Below are positions 1 through 7,577 of a DNA stretch of 16,595 nt, piece by piece. The notes below the pieces were generated by a model. That model was not told the DNA's origin. It saw nothing but the letters and a program-made list of their open reading frames with translations, and did not search any database. The stretch's first letter is position 1; each line of letters starts with the position of its first letter. The position numbers and the translations under genes were made by a program. The stretch comes from a bacterium (GTDB lineage: Bacteria; Patescibacteriota; Minisyncoccia; Phycocordibacterales; GCA-002787175), in NCBI GenBank assembly GCA_030689285.1, contig JAUYJM010000008.1, positions 1-16,595 of the forward strand. The letters run 5' to 3'.

Positions 1-1995
1 CGCGGAGGGGTTTATAGATATAGCAGGGCCGGTATTTTTCGGCGCAGTTTGTCCACTGGAATTTTCCGGTGTCAATACTTGAACTTCGGCTATTCCCAGC
101 CAGTCTGTTCCGCTACCTGCCATCTGTGATACCCTCACATAGCTGCCTATAGGATAACTGCCGCCTACTTTAGGCAGGTCAAACTGCACAAACTCTTCTC
201 CTTGGTCGGGGTTTAAGCGTCCCTGCGCCTCAAAAACAACAATATCATCCGCCGCTTCAAGTTCGGCATACGACATACTTTCAGGGTCGGCGGTTGTCAG
301 ATAAACTTTAAACAGTCCCTGACTTGATATTGTATAGCCCCTAACTCCTGAACCGTAAACTCTTATTTGAGAAATTTCCCAATCGGTTACTCCTTTTTTA
401 GGGTCTCTTAAGTCCACTTGCCACCACTCTCTAGAACCTTTTTGTGTTAAGGACAGACCAAAATTGTCGTTTCCTAAAATGTTTCCGTCCACCGCGTTTC
501 TGGACGATCTAATGTAGCTCCCTCCGGTGTATATACTGGACTGCCTGGTAACCTTGCCTTGAGCCACGTTTCTTTCTCTGATGGCCCCTTCGGCGCTGAA
601 ACTGGGTTCATCCTCAAAACCGAAACTATTCGGGTCAAACAGCAAGTCGTCTGATGTAAAGCCGGAAGCATGCCCATCCACTATCTGGTTTGCGCAATAC
701 GCTTCCACCGAAAGAAGGTCGTCTGAAGTCCATTGTGTCCTGTCGTTTTTGTATTGAGGAGTAAAATAGGCGATTTTTTCTCCTCTTGAGTTTAAATGTC
801 TAGCCGCGCCGTCGTGCATAGGGTCAGATGTTCCTACGTAAACTTCCACCAAACCGTCGCTTGTCGTGGTGTAGTTGTTGTTCCAGTACTCGTCGCAGGT
901 CAGACTGATACCGAAAGGAAGGGTTGCGTTGGCCAGATTCAGACTCTGGTTGTAATCTGCCACTACGTCTCCACTGGCAAGTCGTCCCAAATACGAGTTG
1001 TTTCCATTCTGGCTCGCGCGAGAAGAGCCCAAGAGTCCTCCGGCGCCGCTGAATATCTGTGTAACCGCCTGATTTACTAAGGCGCCGATAATCTCATTTA
1101 TTTCGTCTGCCACCTCAAGCCGTCTGGTTTCACTGCCCAAATGGTCGTTTAAGGTATTTTCAATGACGGTTCCCGGTGTTCTGATTTCGTATTCTTCGCA
1201 AGATTTTTGTCTGCCTACCGCCGTTGGCACCGATTCAGAATAACGAATGCATTTTCTGAATGGCAAAAAACCCCTCCCTTGACCAAGAAGATTTATTTCC
1301 CTGCCTTGAGCATTAACAATGCTCGCTCTTATACCAGCTGAAGCCTGCAAATAGGTGCTGTAAGGGTTGTTTTGGGGATAATAATTTAAATCAAACCAGT
1401 TTTGCCAGCCGGCTTGTCCTCCGAAGTTGCCGCCGACAAATGCTCTGTGAAAGTTCTTTTGCACATCAGACAAACGGCATACAACCTCGTCCCTGCCGCG
1501 TGTGCCGAATGACAGTCCTAAAGCAATACGAATATCAAAATCAAACGGACTGCAGATAAATTCACCTATTGCTCCGAGTCCGTATATTTCCTGTCCCAAC
1601 ACCTCGTCAGCCACGTTTCCAAAGAAACCCTCGGGGTTGGTCACAAAAGCGGGAGAGCCGTTGAAACCGTTGTTTATCCAGTTCACCACGCTTCTTGTGA
1701 AGTTTCTTATTAAAGTATTGGCAAGGTTGTTGACTAAGAAGTCTAGCGCGCATTCCTTGATAGTCGCTCCTGTTTGCTGGACGGATGTTTGGGTGTTGGC
1801 CGCCAGATTCCCCGCGTCTCCCACAGGCACGGAAACGGCGCTGTTAGCCGCGCCCAGAAGCCCTCCAAGCTCCGCAAGCCCCGCCAGGCAATCTACTAAG
1901 GCCTCTGACCGCTCTGGACGAAGCAAAAGAATGCTCGGCGCTATGATTGAAACGAGAAGCACTGCCGCGATAGTTTTTTTCCAAAATTCTTTCAT
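1..1995 (-). CDS. Large secreted protein with C-terminal F5/8-type-C (discoidin/fucolectin-like) domain, 3' end beyond window
   Basis: The frame is open from ATG at 1995 to the window edge (665 codons, no stop), so the C-terminus is missing. Residues 1-32 form a signal peptide: a basic start, a hydrophobic stretch at about 8-25, and a possible cleavage after Ser-Glu-Ala. Residues about 84-160 hold a conserved-looking block (VVNWINNGF, SPAFVTNP, FICSPFDFDIRIALGL) that I associate with uncharacterised exported proteins of Parcubacteria found near type IV pilus or secretion genes; that link is from memory. Eight cysteines lie in the exported part, consistent with disulfides. Residues about 476-640 match the F5/8-C/fucolectin pattern: NVAQG, RQSS, AVDGN, then REWWQVDL and a late EVQVL strand. 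Such domains usually bind glycans or other surface ligands. It follows the two calcium-loop proteins on the same strand after a 203-base gap. I infer a surface or adhesive role; the exact function is unknown. Confidence 0.85.
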   Translation of the reverse strand, partial: MKEFWKKTIAAVLLVSIIAPSILLLRPERSEALVDCLAGLAELGGLLGAANSAVSVPVGDAGNLAANTQTSVQQTGATIKECALDFLVNNLANTLIRNFTRSVVNWINNGFNGSPAFVTNPEGFFGNVADEVLGQEIYGLGAIGEFICSPFDFDIRIALGLSFGTRGRDEVVCRLSDVQKNFHRAFVGGNFGGQAGWQNWFDLNYYPQNNPYSTYLQASAGIRASIVNAQGREINLLGQGRGFLPFRKCIRYSESVPTAVGRQKSCEEYEIRTPGTVIENTLNDHLGSETRRLEVADEINEIIGALVNQAVTQIFSGAGGLLGSSRASQNGNNSYLGRLASGDVVADYNQSLNLANATLPFGISLTCDEYWNNNYTTTSDGLVEVYVGTSDPMHDGAARHLNSRGEKIAYFTPQYKNDRTQWTSDDLLSVEAYCANQIVDGHASGFTSDDLLFDPNSFGFEDEPSFSAEGAIRERNVAQGKVTRQSSIYTGGSYIRSSRNAVDGNILGNDNFGLSLTQKGSREWWQVDLRDPKKGVTDWEISQIRVYGSGVRGYTISSQGLFKVYLTTADPESMSYAELEAADDIVVFEAQGRLNPDQGEEFVQFDLPKVGGSYPIGSYVRVSQMAGSGTDWLGIAEVQVLTPENSSGQTAPKNTGPAISINPSA

Positions 1996-2198
1996 TTAAA
2001 ATCACTTAACATTTGTCGCGCGCCTCTGTAAAAATTTGACAGAATCTAAGGGCGTGAAAAAGCGATTGAAACTTTTTAGGCATCCTCGCGCAATTTAATT
2101 GCGATTAGAGATTTACAAACATACGGCTTGCCAGAGACTAATACCACTCAGATTTTCGGCGCGTTATTCTAATCCACTCTAACCTAAATTAATTTTAA

Positions 2199-3140
2199 TT
2201 ATATACTACTAACAAGATAGTAACCATCGTCACTCTGTGTAAAAACAATTCCGTTTTGAGAAAACAGAGTTTTTAAATCTTTTGTGGCCGTCGTCATTGC
2301 CTCTGCCGCCGTAGGATAATACTTGATTCCCTGGAGAGCCCCCACAGGGTCGTTGAAACTTTGCGTCATACTTTCAAGACTTACCATAAGAAGGGTTATT
2401 GAGTTTATAAAGCGTATATGAGCGGAAACGGCGTTTATCGGGACCGTTATATTAAGCAGTCTTGATTGCAAATCATTGTATCCGTCAACAATTATCTTTA
2501 AATTTTCAAGTTCGCTCGGGTCGTCTCCCTCTATCGCTCTTTGATAAATCAAAAGCTCATGTTCCGCCCCCTCCGGGGTGCTTTCCTTCAAGGCTTTACC
2601 AAAAGCATTTCCATAGCTTTTCAGGGTTGAAACACTCCTTGACGAGGTGATTTTTATATCTTTGGCGGTGTACTCTTTGATATTTGAGATGATGTTTGAG
2701 CTAATTAAAACTCCACCAAGAGTAGTGTCGTATATCGGATTTTGATTTTGTCCGCTTTTGTCTCCCACATAAGTCGCAAAAAACTCTCTGGCAAATTTTT
2801 CGGTGGCGTTTAAGTCGGTTTCAACTTCCACGTTAACTTTTTTTTCAATTTCCTCCTTTGAGAGCTCATCCCCGGGAGCAGGTTTTGTCGGATCCCTCCC
2901 CTCTCTAATCTCGTCCCCATCGCTGGTCCCATCTCCATCCGTATCTGGGTTAAACGGGTCTGTGCCCCAAAGCTCCTCTTCCCAGTCCTTAAGGCCGTCG
3001 TTGTCGGAATCAGAGGTTACGAAAGCCGGCACGTCAGTCTTTTTTTCCGCGGTAACTAAAATGTCGTTTTTGCTTTGAGCAAGCCACACAAACAAAAAAA
3101 CGATTACTATGAGCAAAAGCGCGCGAAGGATGTTTTTCAT
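2199..3140 (-). CDS. Membrane-anchored protein with thrombospondin type 3-like calcium-binding repeats (paralogue 1)
   Basis: This 313-residue protein has an N-terminal hydrophobic anchor (about residues 5-22) without an obvious cleavage site, so it is probably held in the membrane with its bulk outside. Residues 44-55 (DSDNDGLKDWEE) and 66-77 (DTDGDGTSDGDE) are Asp-rich DxDxDG loops typical of thrombospondin type 3/dockerin-like calcium sites, joined by an ELWGTDPFNP linker. The remaining 220 residues are mostly helical in character and unrecognised, ending in GIVFTQSDDGYYL. The next gene upstream (3168-4034) is a paralogue with the same layout and a similar end, so the pair arose by tandem duplication. 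The intergenic gap is 27 bases and contains a consensus -10 box, so the gene may also be transcribed independently. Function unknown; a calcium-stabilised surface component is my inference. Confidence 0.9.
   Translation of the reverse strand: MKNILRALLLIVIVFLFVWLAQSKNDILVTAEKKTDVPAFVTSDSDNDGLKDWEEELWGTDPFNPDTDGDGTSDGDEIREGRDPTKPAPGDELSKEEIEKKVNVEVETDLNATEKFAREFFATYVGDKSGQNQNPIYDTTLGGVLISSNIISNIKEYTAKDIKITSSRSVSTLKSYGNAFGKALKESTPEGAEHELLIYQRAIEGDDPSELENLKIIVDGYNDLQSRLLNITVPINAVSAHIRFINSITLLMVSLESMTQSFNDPVGALQGIKYYPTAAEAMTTATKDLKTLFSQNGIVFTQSDDGYYLVSSI
2888..2960. repeat. 73-bp direct repeat, copy 1 (partner at 3752-3824)
   Basis: This stretch is identical base for base to 3752-3824, at a constant offset of 864 bases. 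It encodes the calcium-loop region from DPFNP through EGRDP plus neighbouring bases. Similarity continues ungapped but with many mismatches on the side at 2961-3015. The flanking coding sequence of the two genes is much more diverged. Confidence 0.95.
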
Positions 3141-3146
3141 TACGTT

Positions 3147-3152
3147 ATTATA
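3147..3152 (-). promoter_or_regulatory. Consensus -10 box 6 bases before the start codon (leaderless promoter candidate)
   Basis: On the minus strand a perfect TATAAT sits at 3152-3147, and the ATG of the next gene begins at 3140. Transcription from it would begin at or next to the start codon. No good -35 box is seen about 17 bases upstream (ATAGGT). The box is also inside a small palindrome (CGTTATtatATAACG). Confidence 0.4.
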
Positions 3153-3167
3153 TAACGAATGTTTGTT

Positions 3168-4034
3168 TTACCTATAGTTTGCCATTAAAGTGAATAAATA
3201 CCCGTCTTCGTTCTGGTTAAATGTTATTCCACTGGCTTTTAAAAAAAACGCCATCTCCAGAAGCGAACTTTCAAGGTCCAGAGTGGCGCTGTTGTAGGCT
3301 GAAAAAAGCTCGCTTGTGGCTTTTTCCGCGGGTTTTACAGACAAGCTCTTTATTTCGGCAACTCTTCTCATAAATTTTTGGGAAAAGGTGTTGTGTTCAG
3401 ATTCCGCTTTTTCTGGCGCCGAAATCAAACTGAATTTCTCACTGAAAACGGCGTATTCTGCCGCTAGATCGGCAATGTCGGAGCGTATTTCTTTATCGGA
3501 AGGGTTTTGTATGAATTCACTGAAAATTTTAGGTTCAACCGTCATTTTCTGGCGATAACTGACTATTATAGAGGCCATATTATTGCCATATTTTTTTAAG
3601 GGGCTTTGGTTCTTTTCATTTTTTACGTCCGTTTCTTCGGAAGAGTTTAAATAAGAAGTATTGACAGAATCGCTGTTTATAAGATATTTCTCTTCTTTTA
3701 TTGAAAGGGGTGTGTAGTCTTCCGGCAGTTTGTCGTTTGGCCACTTTAGTCTCGGATCCCTCCCCTCTCTAATCTCGTCCCCATCGCTGGTCCCATCTCC
3801 ATCCGTATCTGGGTTAAACGGGTCAGTACCCCACAGTTCTTCTTCCCAGTCTTTCAAGCCGTCGGAGTCGGAATCCGTATTTACACTTACTAAAACGATT
3901 TTTTCGGTCTGTTCTTGTCTGTCGTTGTGTTCCGATACGATTTGTTTTGTGTGTCTAAAAACCAGAAAAACCGTACCCATAAGAACAACCAAAGTAATGA
4001 CAACAAATTTTACTATTGTCGTATTTTTAAACAT
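3168..4034 (-). CDS. Membrane-anchored protein with thrombospondin type 3-like calcium-binding repeats (paralogue 2)
   Basis: This 288-residue protein has a hydrophobic segment at about residues 8-26, then acidic calcium loops at 54-65 (DSDSDGLKDWEE) and 76-87 (DTDGDGTSDGDE) with the same linker as the downstream paralogue. The loop region is identical to that of the 2199-3140 gene over about 33 residues. The rest is diverged, apart from a shared C-terminal pattern (GITFNQNEDGYLF here, GIVFTQSDDGYYL there). It starts 9 bases after the stop of the small secreted protein gene, so the two are probably co-transcribed. No clear Shine-Dalgarno is seen before the ATG. Likely exported and membrane-tethered; function unknown. 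Confidence 0.9.
   Translation of the reverse strand: MFKNTTIVKFVVITLVVLMGTVFLVFRHTKQIVSEHNDRQEQTEKIVLVSVNTDSDSDGLKDWEEELWGTDPFNPDTDGDGTSDGDEIREGRDPRLKWPNDKLPEDYTPLSIKEEKYLINSDSVNTSYLNSSEETDVKNEKNQSPLKKYGNNMASIIVSYRQKMTVEPKIFSEFIQNPSDKEIRSDIADLAAEYAVFSEKFSLISAPEKAESEHNTFSQKFMRRVAEIKSLSVKPAEKATSELFSAYNSATLDLESSLLEMAFFLKASGITFNQNEDGYLFTLMANYR
3752..3824. repeat. 73-bp direct repeat, copy 2 (partner at 2888-2960)
   Basis: Identical to 2888-2960, lying at the equivalent place in the upstream paralogous gene. Exact identity including third codon positions, surrounded by diverged sequence, suggests recent gene conversion or recombination between the tandem copies. Confidence 0.95.
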
Positions 4035-4043
4035 TTTAGCTCT

Positions 4044-4394
4044 TTATCCACTGGTACCAGTTACTGGAAGAACCATAAGACCCCCTCCTATCGTGTAAAT
4101 TCCTACCGTGCAGGTCAGAAACCCACCTGCTGTTCCGACCACATTTTGCCCTGGGTGAAATATGCCGTAATAGAGGTAAGGGATGGTACCGTATACATAC
4201 ATAAACTGGCCATTTACCCACACTCCTTCATCGCAATACACAAGAGTGTTTACCATACCGCCTATACAAAGTCCGATTCTACACGAATACATTGTAAGAG
4301 GCAGAACTCCGAACGCCGGAGAAGGTATCGCAAATACACTCAAAACACTCAAGGTTAGAAAGAGGCGAAACATTTTCATTTTAAATAAAAACAT
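4044..4394 (-). CDS. Small secreted four-cysteine protein
   Basis: This ORF of up to 116 residues starts 2 bases after the rsmA stop codon, which suggests coupled expression. ATG codons lie at 4394, 4379 and 4373. The one at 4379 (MKMFRLFLTL...) gives the most natural signal peptide, with a hydrophobic core and a possible cleavage at PAFG. The mature part is short and rich in Gly, Tyr and Val, with four cysteines (SCRIGLC, YCDEG, TCTVG) that could form two disulfides. The pattern YYGIFHPGQNVVGTAGG followed by a VTGTSG end resembles small exported proteins I associate with CPR pilus or secretion gene clusters; this is recollection, not a search. It is upstream of the calcium-loop pair and the large secreted protein, so it probably belongs to the same exported set. 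Confidence 0.75.
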   Translation of the reverse strand: MFLFKMKMFRLFLTLSVLSVFAIPSPAFGVLPLTMYSCRIGLCIGGMVNTLVYCDEGVWVNGQFMYVYGTIPYLYYGIFHPGQNVVGTAGGFLTCTVGIYTIGGGLMVLPVTGTSG

Positions 4395-4396
4395 AT

Positions 4397-5242
4397 CTAG
4401 ATTTTATCACATATCGCTTTCCAATTCTCCAGTGACAAGTCTTCAGCGCGGCATTTTGAATCTACGCCTAATTTATCAAGTTCTTCCGGTGAAACCTTTA
4501 AGTTTGAGGATAAAATCTTCCTTGGATGAGAAAATCCTCTTTTGAGAACGTCAAAAAACTTTTCTTCAGAGATTTTTTCAAAGTTTTTCTTTGAAATATT
4601 TTCTATTTTTAAAATTGCCGAGTCCACCTTTGGCGGCGGCGAAAAACTTCCGGCTTTTACAGTGTCAACATAAATCGGGTTTCCGTACGCTTTGACGCTT
4701 ATTGAAAGCAAGCTTTCTTTCTTCGGCTCGCTGAAACTTTTAGCATAGGAGGCGCCTCGCCCAACAATCCGCTTTGCCACTTCTTTTTGAAGAAGAACAA
4801 CCATCATTTCCGGCTGTTTTTCGGTACTTAAAAATTTCCGCAAAAATTGACCGGTAATGTAGTAAGGAAGGTTGGCCACTATCTTGTAGCGTGAAGCGTG
4901 TAGCGTGTAACGTAAAAAGGAAGTGTCAGGGGAAAGAATATCTGCATGAATGAGCTTCAGCTTGCCTATTGATATATCTTTTGCGAATTTTTGTTTGAGA
5001 ACAGGAATGAGGCGCGCGTCTTTTTCAACCGCAATGACTCGGCCTGCTTTTTCCAAAAGAAGCTCCGTTAGAGTCCCTTCTCCGGGCCCGACTTCAAGCA
5101 CCGTATCGTTTTCAGATAAGTTTGCGTTATCCGATATCTTTTTTAAGATATTGCGGTCTTTGAGAAAGTGTTGACCTAATGATTTGCGAGGAAACAGACG
5201 TTCTTTATCTGCTAAGATTTTGTTTTTATTTCGGTAGTTCAT
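4397..5242 (-). CDS. rsmA: 16S rRNA (adenine1518-N6/adenine1519-N6)-dimethyltransferase RsmA/KsgA
   Basis: RsmA dimethylates two adjacent adenines near the 3' end of 16S rRNA using S-adenosylmethionine, late in 30S assembly. Visible motifs are the conserved start KSLGQHFL, the SAM-binding VLEVGPGEGTLT, the acidic ribose-binding region VIAVEKD, the catalytic NLPYYI, and the substrate-side SFSPPPKVDSAIL. I chose ATG 5242 because it places the conserved KSLGQHFL about 20 residues in. An in-frame ATG at 5281 would add 13 residues (MLHFPCGMFH...) encoded by one arm of an inverted repeat, which looks like non-native sequence; ATG 5248 is also possible. None has a Shine-Dalgarno. Just before YKIVANLPY there is an extra RYTLHASR segment encoded by a 7-bp tandem repeat. 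It lies 3' of uvrD on the same strand. Confidence 0.95.
   Translation of the reverse strand: MNYRNKNKILADKERLFPRKSLGQHFLKDRNILKKISDNANLSENDTVLEVGPGEGTLTELLLEKAGRVIAVEKDARLIPVLKQKFAKDISIGKLKLIHADILSPDTSFLRYTLHASRYKIVANLPYYITGQFLRKFLSTEKQPEMMVVLLQKEVAKRIVGRGASYAKSFSEPKKESLLSISVKAYGNPIYVDTVKAGSFSPPPKVDSAILKIENISKKNFEKISEEKFFDVLKRGFSHPRKILSSNLKVSPEELDKLGVDSKCRAEDLSLENWKAICDKI
4886..4913 (-). repeat. Four 7-bp tandem units in frame inside rsmA
   Basis: On the plus strand the units read GTAGCGT, GAAGCGT, GTAGCGT, GTAACGT. On the coding strand they encode RYTLHASRY immediately before the conserved KIVANLPY. The same unit occurs four times inside pnp (12498-12525), preceded in both cases by the plus-strand bases ATCTT. 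The two degenerate units suggest an older insertion than the perfect copy in pnp. Confidence 0.9.
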
Positions 5243-5251
5243 TGCCATGCG

Positions 5252-5345
5252 ATGGAACATGCCACAAGGAAAATGTAACATTTTGAAACGAAAAGAAAAG
5301 TTTTTTCTTATGTCTTTGTTACATGTTCCATGCCCCGTGTTCCAT
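5252..5345. repeat. Imperfect inverted repeat at the uvrD-rsmA junction
   Basis: Arms 5252-5279 and 5318-5345 are complementary at 22 of 28 positions and separated by 38 bases. Both contain GTTACAT and TGTTCCAT words when read in the same sense. The right arm begins 4 bases after the uvrD stop. The left arm covers the possible N-terminal extension of rsmA. It could form a stem-loop in the uvrD-rsmA transcript, but it has no terminator-like U tract, and it may be a pair of low-complexity repeats and not a regulatory site. Confidence 0.6.
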
Positions 5346-5349
5346 GAAT

Positions 5350-7296
5350 TTAGTCCAAGTATACAGTCTTTCCTCCCCCTTCAAACCTCTCCTCTCTTTC
5401 AATAAACTCTTCGTCAATGTCAAATATAAATTCAGACGGTACGCTAACACCGGAAGAGCCGAAAATGGTTCGGACCATTGTGTAAGAAAGGTAAAGTTTT
5501 CTTTTGGCGCGGGTAAGAGCCACGTAAAAGAGCCGCCTTTCTTCCTCCATGCGCTCCTCGTTGTTTTTGTTTTCTCCGAACCCGCTATGCGGGAAAAGGC
5601 CTTCTTCAAGGCCGGTAATAAACACGGTATCAAATTCAAGTCCTTTGGCGGCGTGAACCGTCATAAGCTTGACTCCTTCTTTTTTCTCGGCAAGTTCATC
5701 CTGGTCGCTTTGGAGCGCCGTGTCGGTAAGAAACCTTTCAATTGCCTCTTCGCTTGGGAGGTTGTCGTAACGCGTCGCAAAAACCGAGAGCTCTTTCATA
5801 TTTTCCAACCTTTCTAAATCCTCTTCACGGTTTTTTTTTAAGTTAACCAGTAGACCGCTTTCTTTTAATATGAAACTCACAGTTTCAGAAAGTTTCCCTT
5901 TTTCCGCCTTTTCTTTTATTTTTTCCAGAAGTCCGTAGAAGGTGTCCACTTTTTCTTTCGTGGCGGAGGGCAAAGCGCCTCTTTGTCCCGAAAAAATCTT
6001 TAAAACGGATGTTTTGCCAAGTCCGCGCGCTGGTGTGTTTATAATCCTTTTTACATCCGTTAAATTTTCCGGCGACAGAGCCGCTCGCAAATAGGCCACT
6101 ATATCTTTGATTTCCTTTCTTTCAAAAAACCTCACGCCGAGCACTTGATATGGCACATTGGCGTTCATAAACGCTTCTTCCAAAGCGCGGCTTTGAAAAT
6201 TTGCGCGATAAAGCACCGCTATATCGCTTGAGGCGATTTTACGATCTCCTATAAGTTCCTTGGCTTTTGACGCGGCGAAATTCGCTTCGTCCGCGCCATC
6301 GTACGCCTCGTAAAGAGAAATTTTCTCCCCGTCTCCAAGCCGAGTAAACAAGTTCTTTTCTTTACGTCTTTTGTTTTTAGCTATTATGCGGTTTGCTACG
6401 GTCAAAATCGTTTGCGTGGAACGGTAATTTTCTTCCAAGACAACGACTTTTGCTTCAGGATAATCTTTTTCAAAGTCCAAAATGTTTTTTATGCTAGCTC
6501 CTCTAAAACTGTATATGTTTTGGTCCACATCGCCCACAACGGCAATGTTTTTATGCCTGGCAGACAATACTTTTGTCAGAAAATATTGGGCTTCATTTGT
6601 GTCTTGGTACTCGTCTATATGGATGTAATCCCATTTGTTTCGGTAATGTTCTCGTACAGAGGTTTCTGTCTTGAAAAGAAGAGCGGTTTTTAGAAGGAGG
6701 TCGTCAAAATCTAATGATTTCTCTCGTTCTATGATTTTTTCGTACTCTTTCCAGACTTTACAAACAGTCGCGGCGATAAAATTTCTTCCACTTTTTTTCT
6801 CATAGTCTTTTGCCGTGACAAGGTCTCCTTTTTCACGGCCGATTATTGACAAGATTTTCCCCGGTTCAAAGGATTTCGGGTCAATGCCGGTTTCTTTCAT
6901 AGCTTCTCTTATGGCGCGCTTTGAGTCGTCTCGGTCATATATGGTAAAGTGCTTAGGAAGGTTAAAGAATTTATGTTGTTCCCTAATGATAAGGACGCCC
7001 AGAGAATGAAAGGTGGAAACGTGCGGAAAGTTAGAGTTAAATGTTGGAAATGATGAATCGCCGCCAAGAAGGTGTGTTATCCGCTCACGCATTTCTTTGG
7101 CGGCTTTGTTGGTAAAAGTGATAGCCAGAATTTTTTCAGGCAACACGCCGCTTTTTATAAGGTGAAAAATTCTATGAGTCAGGGTTTTTGTTTTGCCTGC
7201 CCCAGCGCCGGCGAGCACAAGAAGAGGACCTTTCTTGTGTAAAACGGCCTCTTTTTGTTTTTCGTTTAATCCTTCAAGATAGCTCACGAATAACAA
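5350..7296 (-). CDS. uvrD: UvrD/PcrA-family superfamily 1 DNA helicase
   Basis: An ATP-dependent 3'-5' helicase of the UvrD/PcrA/Rep group, which acts in excision repair, mismatch repair or replication restart. Superfamily 1A motifs appear in order: Walker A AGAGAGKT at residues 29-36, motif Ia FTNKAAKEM, DEYQDT (228-233), VVGDVDQNIYSFRGA (about 253-267), LEENYRST, then VKLMTVHAAKGLEFDTVF, and EEERRLFYVALTRAKR near the C-terminus. At 648 residues it is shorter than Escherichia coli UvrD (about 720) and ends soon after motif VI, so the C-terminal accessory region is reduced. The reported start is a TTG at 7296; a GTG at 7287 (giving VSYLEGLNEKQ) is equally plausible, and neither has a Shine-Dalgarno. 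PcrA and UvrD cannot be told apart from sequence alone. The gene is divergent from the LysM-M23 gene. Confidence 0.95.
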   Translation of the reverse strand: MLFVSYLEGLNEKQKEAVLHKKGPLLVLAGAGAGKTKTLTHRIFHLIKSGVLPEKILAITFTNKAAKEMRERITHLLGGDSSFPTFNSNFPHVSTFHSLGVLIIREQHKFFNLPKHFTIYDRDDSKRAIREAMKETGIDPKSFEPGKILSIIGREKGDLVTAKDYEKKSGRNFIAATVCKVWKEYEKIIEREKSLDFDDLLLKTALLFKTETSVREHYRNKWDYIHIDEYQDTNEAQYFLTKVLSARHKNIAVVGDVDQNIYSFRGASIKNILDFEKDYPEAKVVVLEENYRSTQTILTVANRIIAKNKRRKEKNLFTRLGDGEKISLYEAYDGADEANFAASKAKELIGDRKIASSDIAVLYRANFQSRALEEAFMNANVPYQVLGVRFFERKEIKDIVAYLRAALSPENLTDVKRIINTPARGLGKTSVLKIFSGQRGALPSATKEKVDTFYGLLEKIKEKAEKGKLSETVSFILKESGLLVNLKKNREEDLERLENMKELSVFATRYDNLPSEEAIERFLTDTALQSDQDELAEKKEGVKLMTVHAAKGLEFDTVFITGLEEGLFPHSGFGENKNNEERMEEERRLFYVALTRAKRKLYLSYTMVRTIFGSSGVSVPSEFIFDIDEEFIEREERFEGGGKTVYLD

Positions 7297-7389
7297 TATA
7301 TCAGATGGAGTGGTGAATTACGAATATTACCGGAAAAACTGTTCGGCTGGAAAACTTTAAGTTTACCTAAACGGCTATCCACAGGTCGG

Positions 7390-7417
7390 TTGACTTTCTA
7401 CTTCACATGACTATAAT
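7390..7417 (+). promoter_or_regulatory. Sigma70-type promoter for the LysM-M23 gene
   Basis: TTGACT at 7390-7395 and a perfect TATAAT at 7412-7417 are separated by 16 bases. The expected start is near 7424, giving a leader of about 154 bases that contains the hairpin at 7450-7473. Confidence 0.65.
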
Positions 7418-7424
7418 GACTCTA

Positions 7425-7453
7425 TTGACAGCATATCAGAAGGATTGTAAAAA
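7425..7453 (+). promoter_or_regulatory. Possible second, tandem promoter
   Basis: A perfect TTGACA at 7425-7430 is followed after 17 bases by TAAAAA (7448-7453), which matches the -10 consensus at four of six positions. It is weaker than the promoter just upstream and overlaps the start of the hairpin. Confidence 0.3.
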
Positions 7454-7473
7454 CGGCTCTGTTAAGCCGTTTT
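7450..7473. terminator. Hairpin between divergent genes, terminator- or attenuator-like
   Basis: A 9-bp perfect stem (AAAACGGCT with AGCCGTTTT) and a 6-base loop. The minus strand reads GCCGTTTTTA after the stem, the plus strand GCCGTTTTA. No gene ends here on either strand. On the plus strand it lies in the leader of the LysM-M23 gene, so it may attenuate that transcript. Confidence 0.4.
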
Positions 7474-7562
7474 ATGCGGAGAGCGCGGAATAACCCTTAA
7501 TTTTTAGGCTTATTTTACCTCAACAACAAGACCTTTCCTGCTCTAAAGACAAGTTTTCTTTT

Positions 7563-7569
7563 AGGAAGG
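7563..7569 (+). promoter_or_regulatory. Shine-Dalgarno sequence that fixes a TTG start
   Basis: AGGAAGG lies 8 bases before the TTG at 7578. This is one of only two clear Shine-Dalgarno sites in the window and supports the non-ATG start, which also gives a well-formed signal peptide. Confidence 0.75.
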
Positions 7570-7577
7570 CGACAAAG

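Noticed and set aside
1502..1999. 165-codon open frame on the plus strand
   Set aside because: It is the antisense of the signal peptide and conserved block of the large secreted protein and has no recognisable protein features.
2089..2103. CGCAATT-T-AATTGCG palindrome in the gap before the large secreted gene
   Set aside because: Only 7 bp with a one-base centre and no U tract; too weak to call a terminator or operator.
3730..4358. Plus-strand open frames opposite the calcium-loop and small secreted genes
   Set aside because: They lie antisense to three better supported genes; their Ser/Pro-rich sequences are the reverse reading of the Asp-rich repeats.
5323..5817. Plus- and minus-strand open frames over the 3' end of uvrD
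   Set aside because: They are shadows of the helicase C-terminal region and of the GTTCCAT repeat.
7024..7064. Extra FPTFNSNFP segment in UvrD as another repeat insertion
   Set aside because: It lies in a region whose length varies in the helicase family and has no clear repeat unit.
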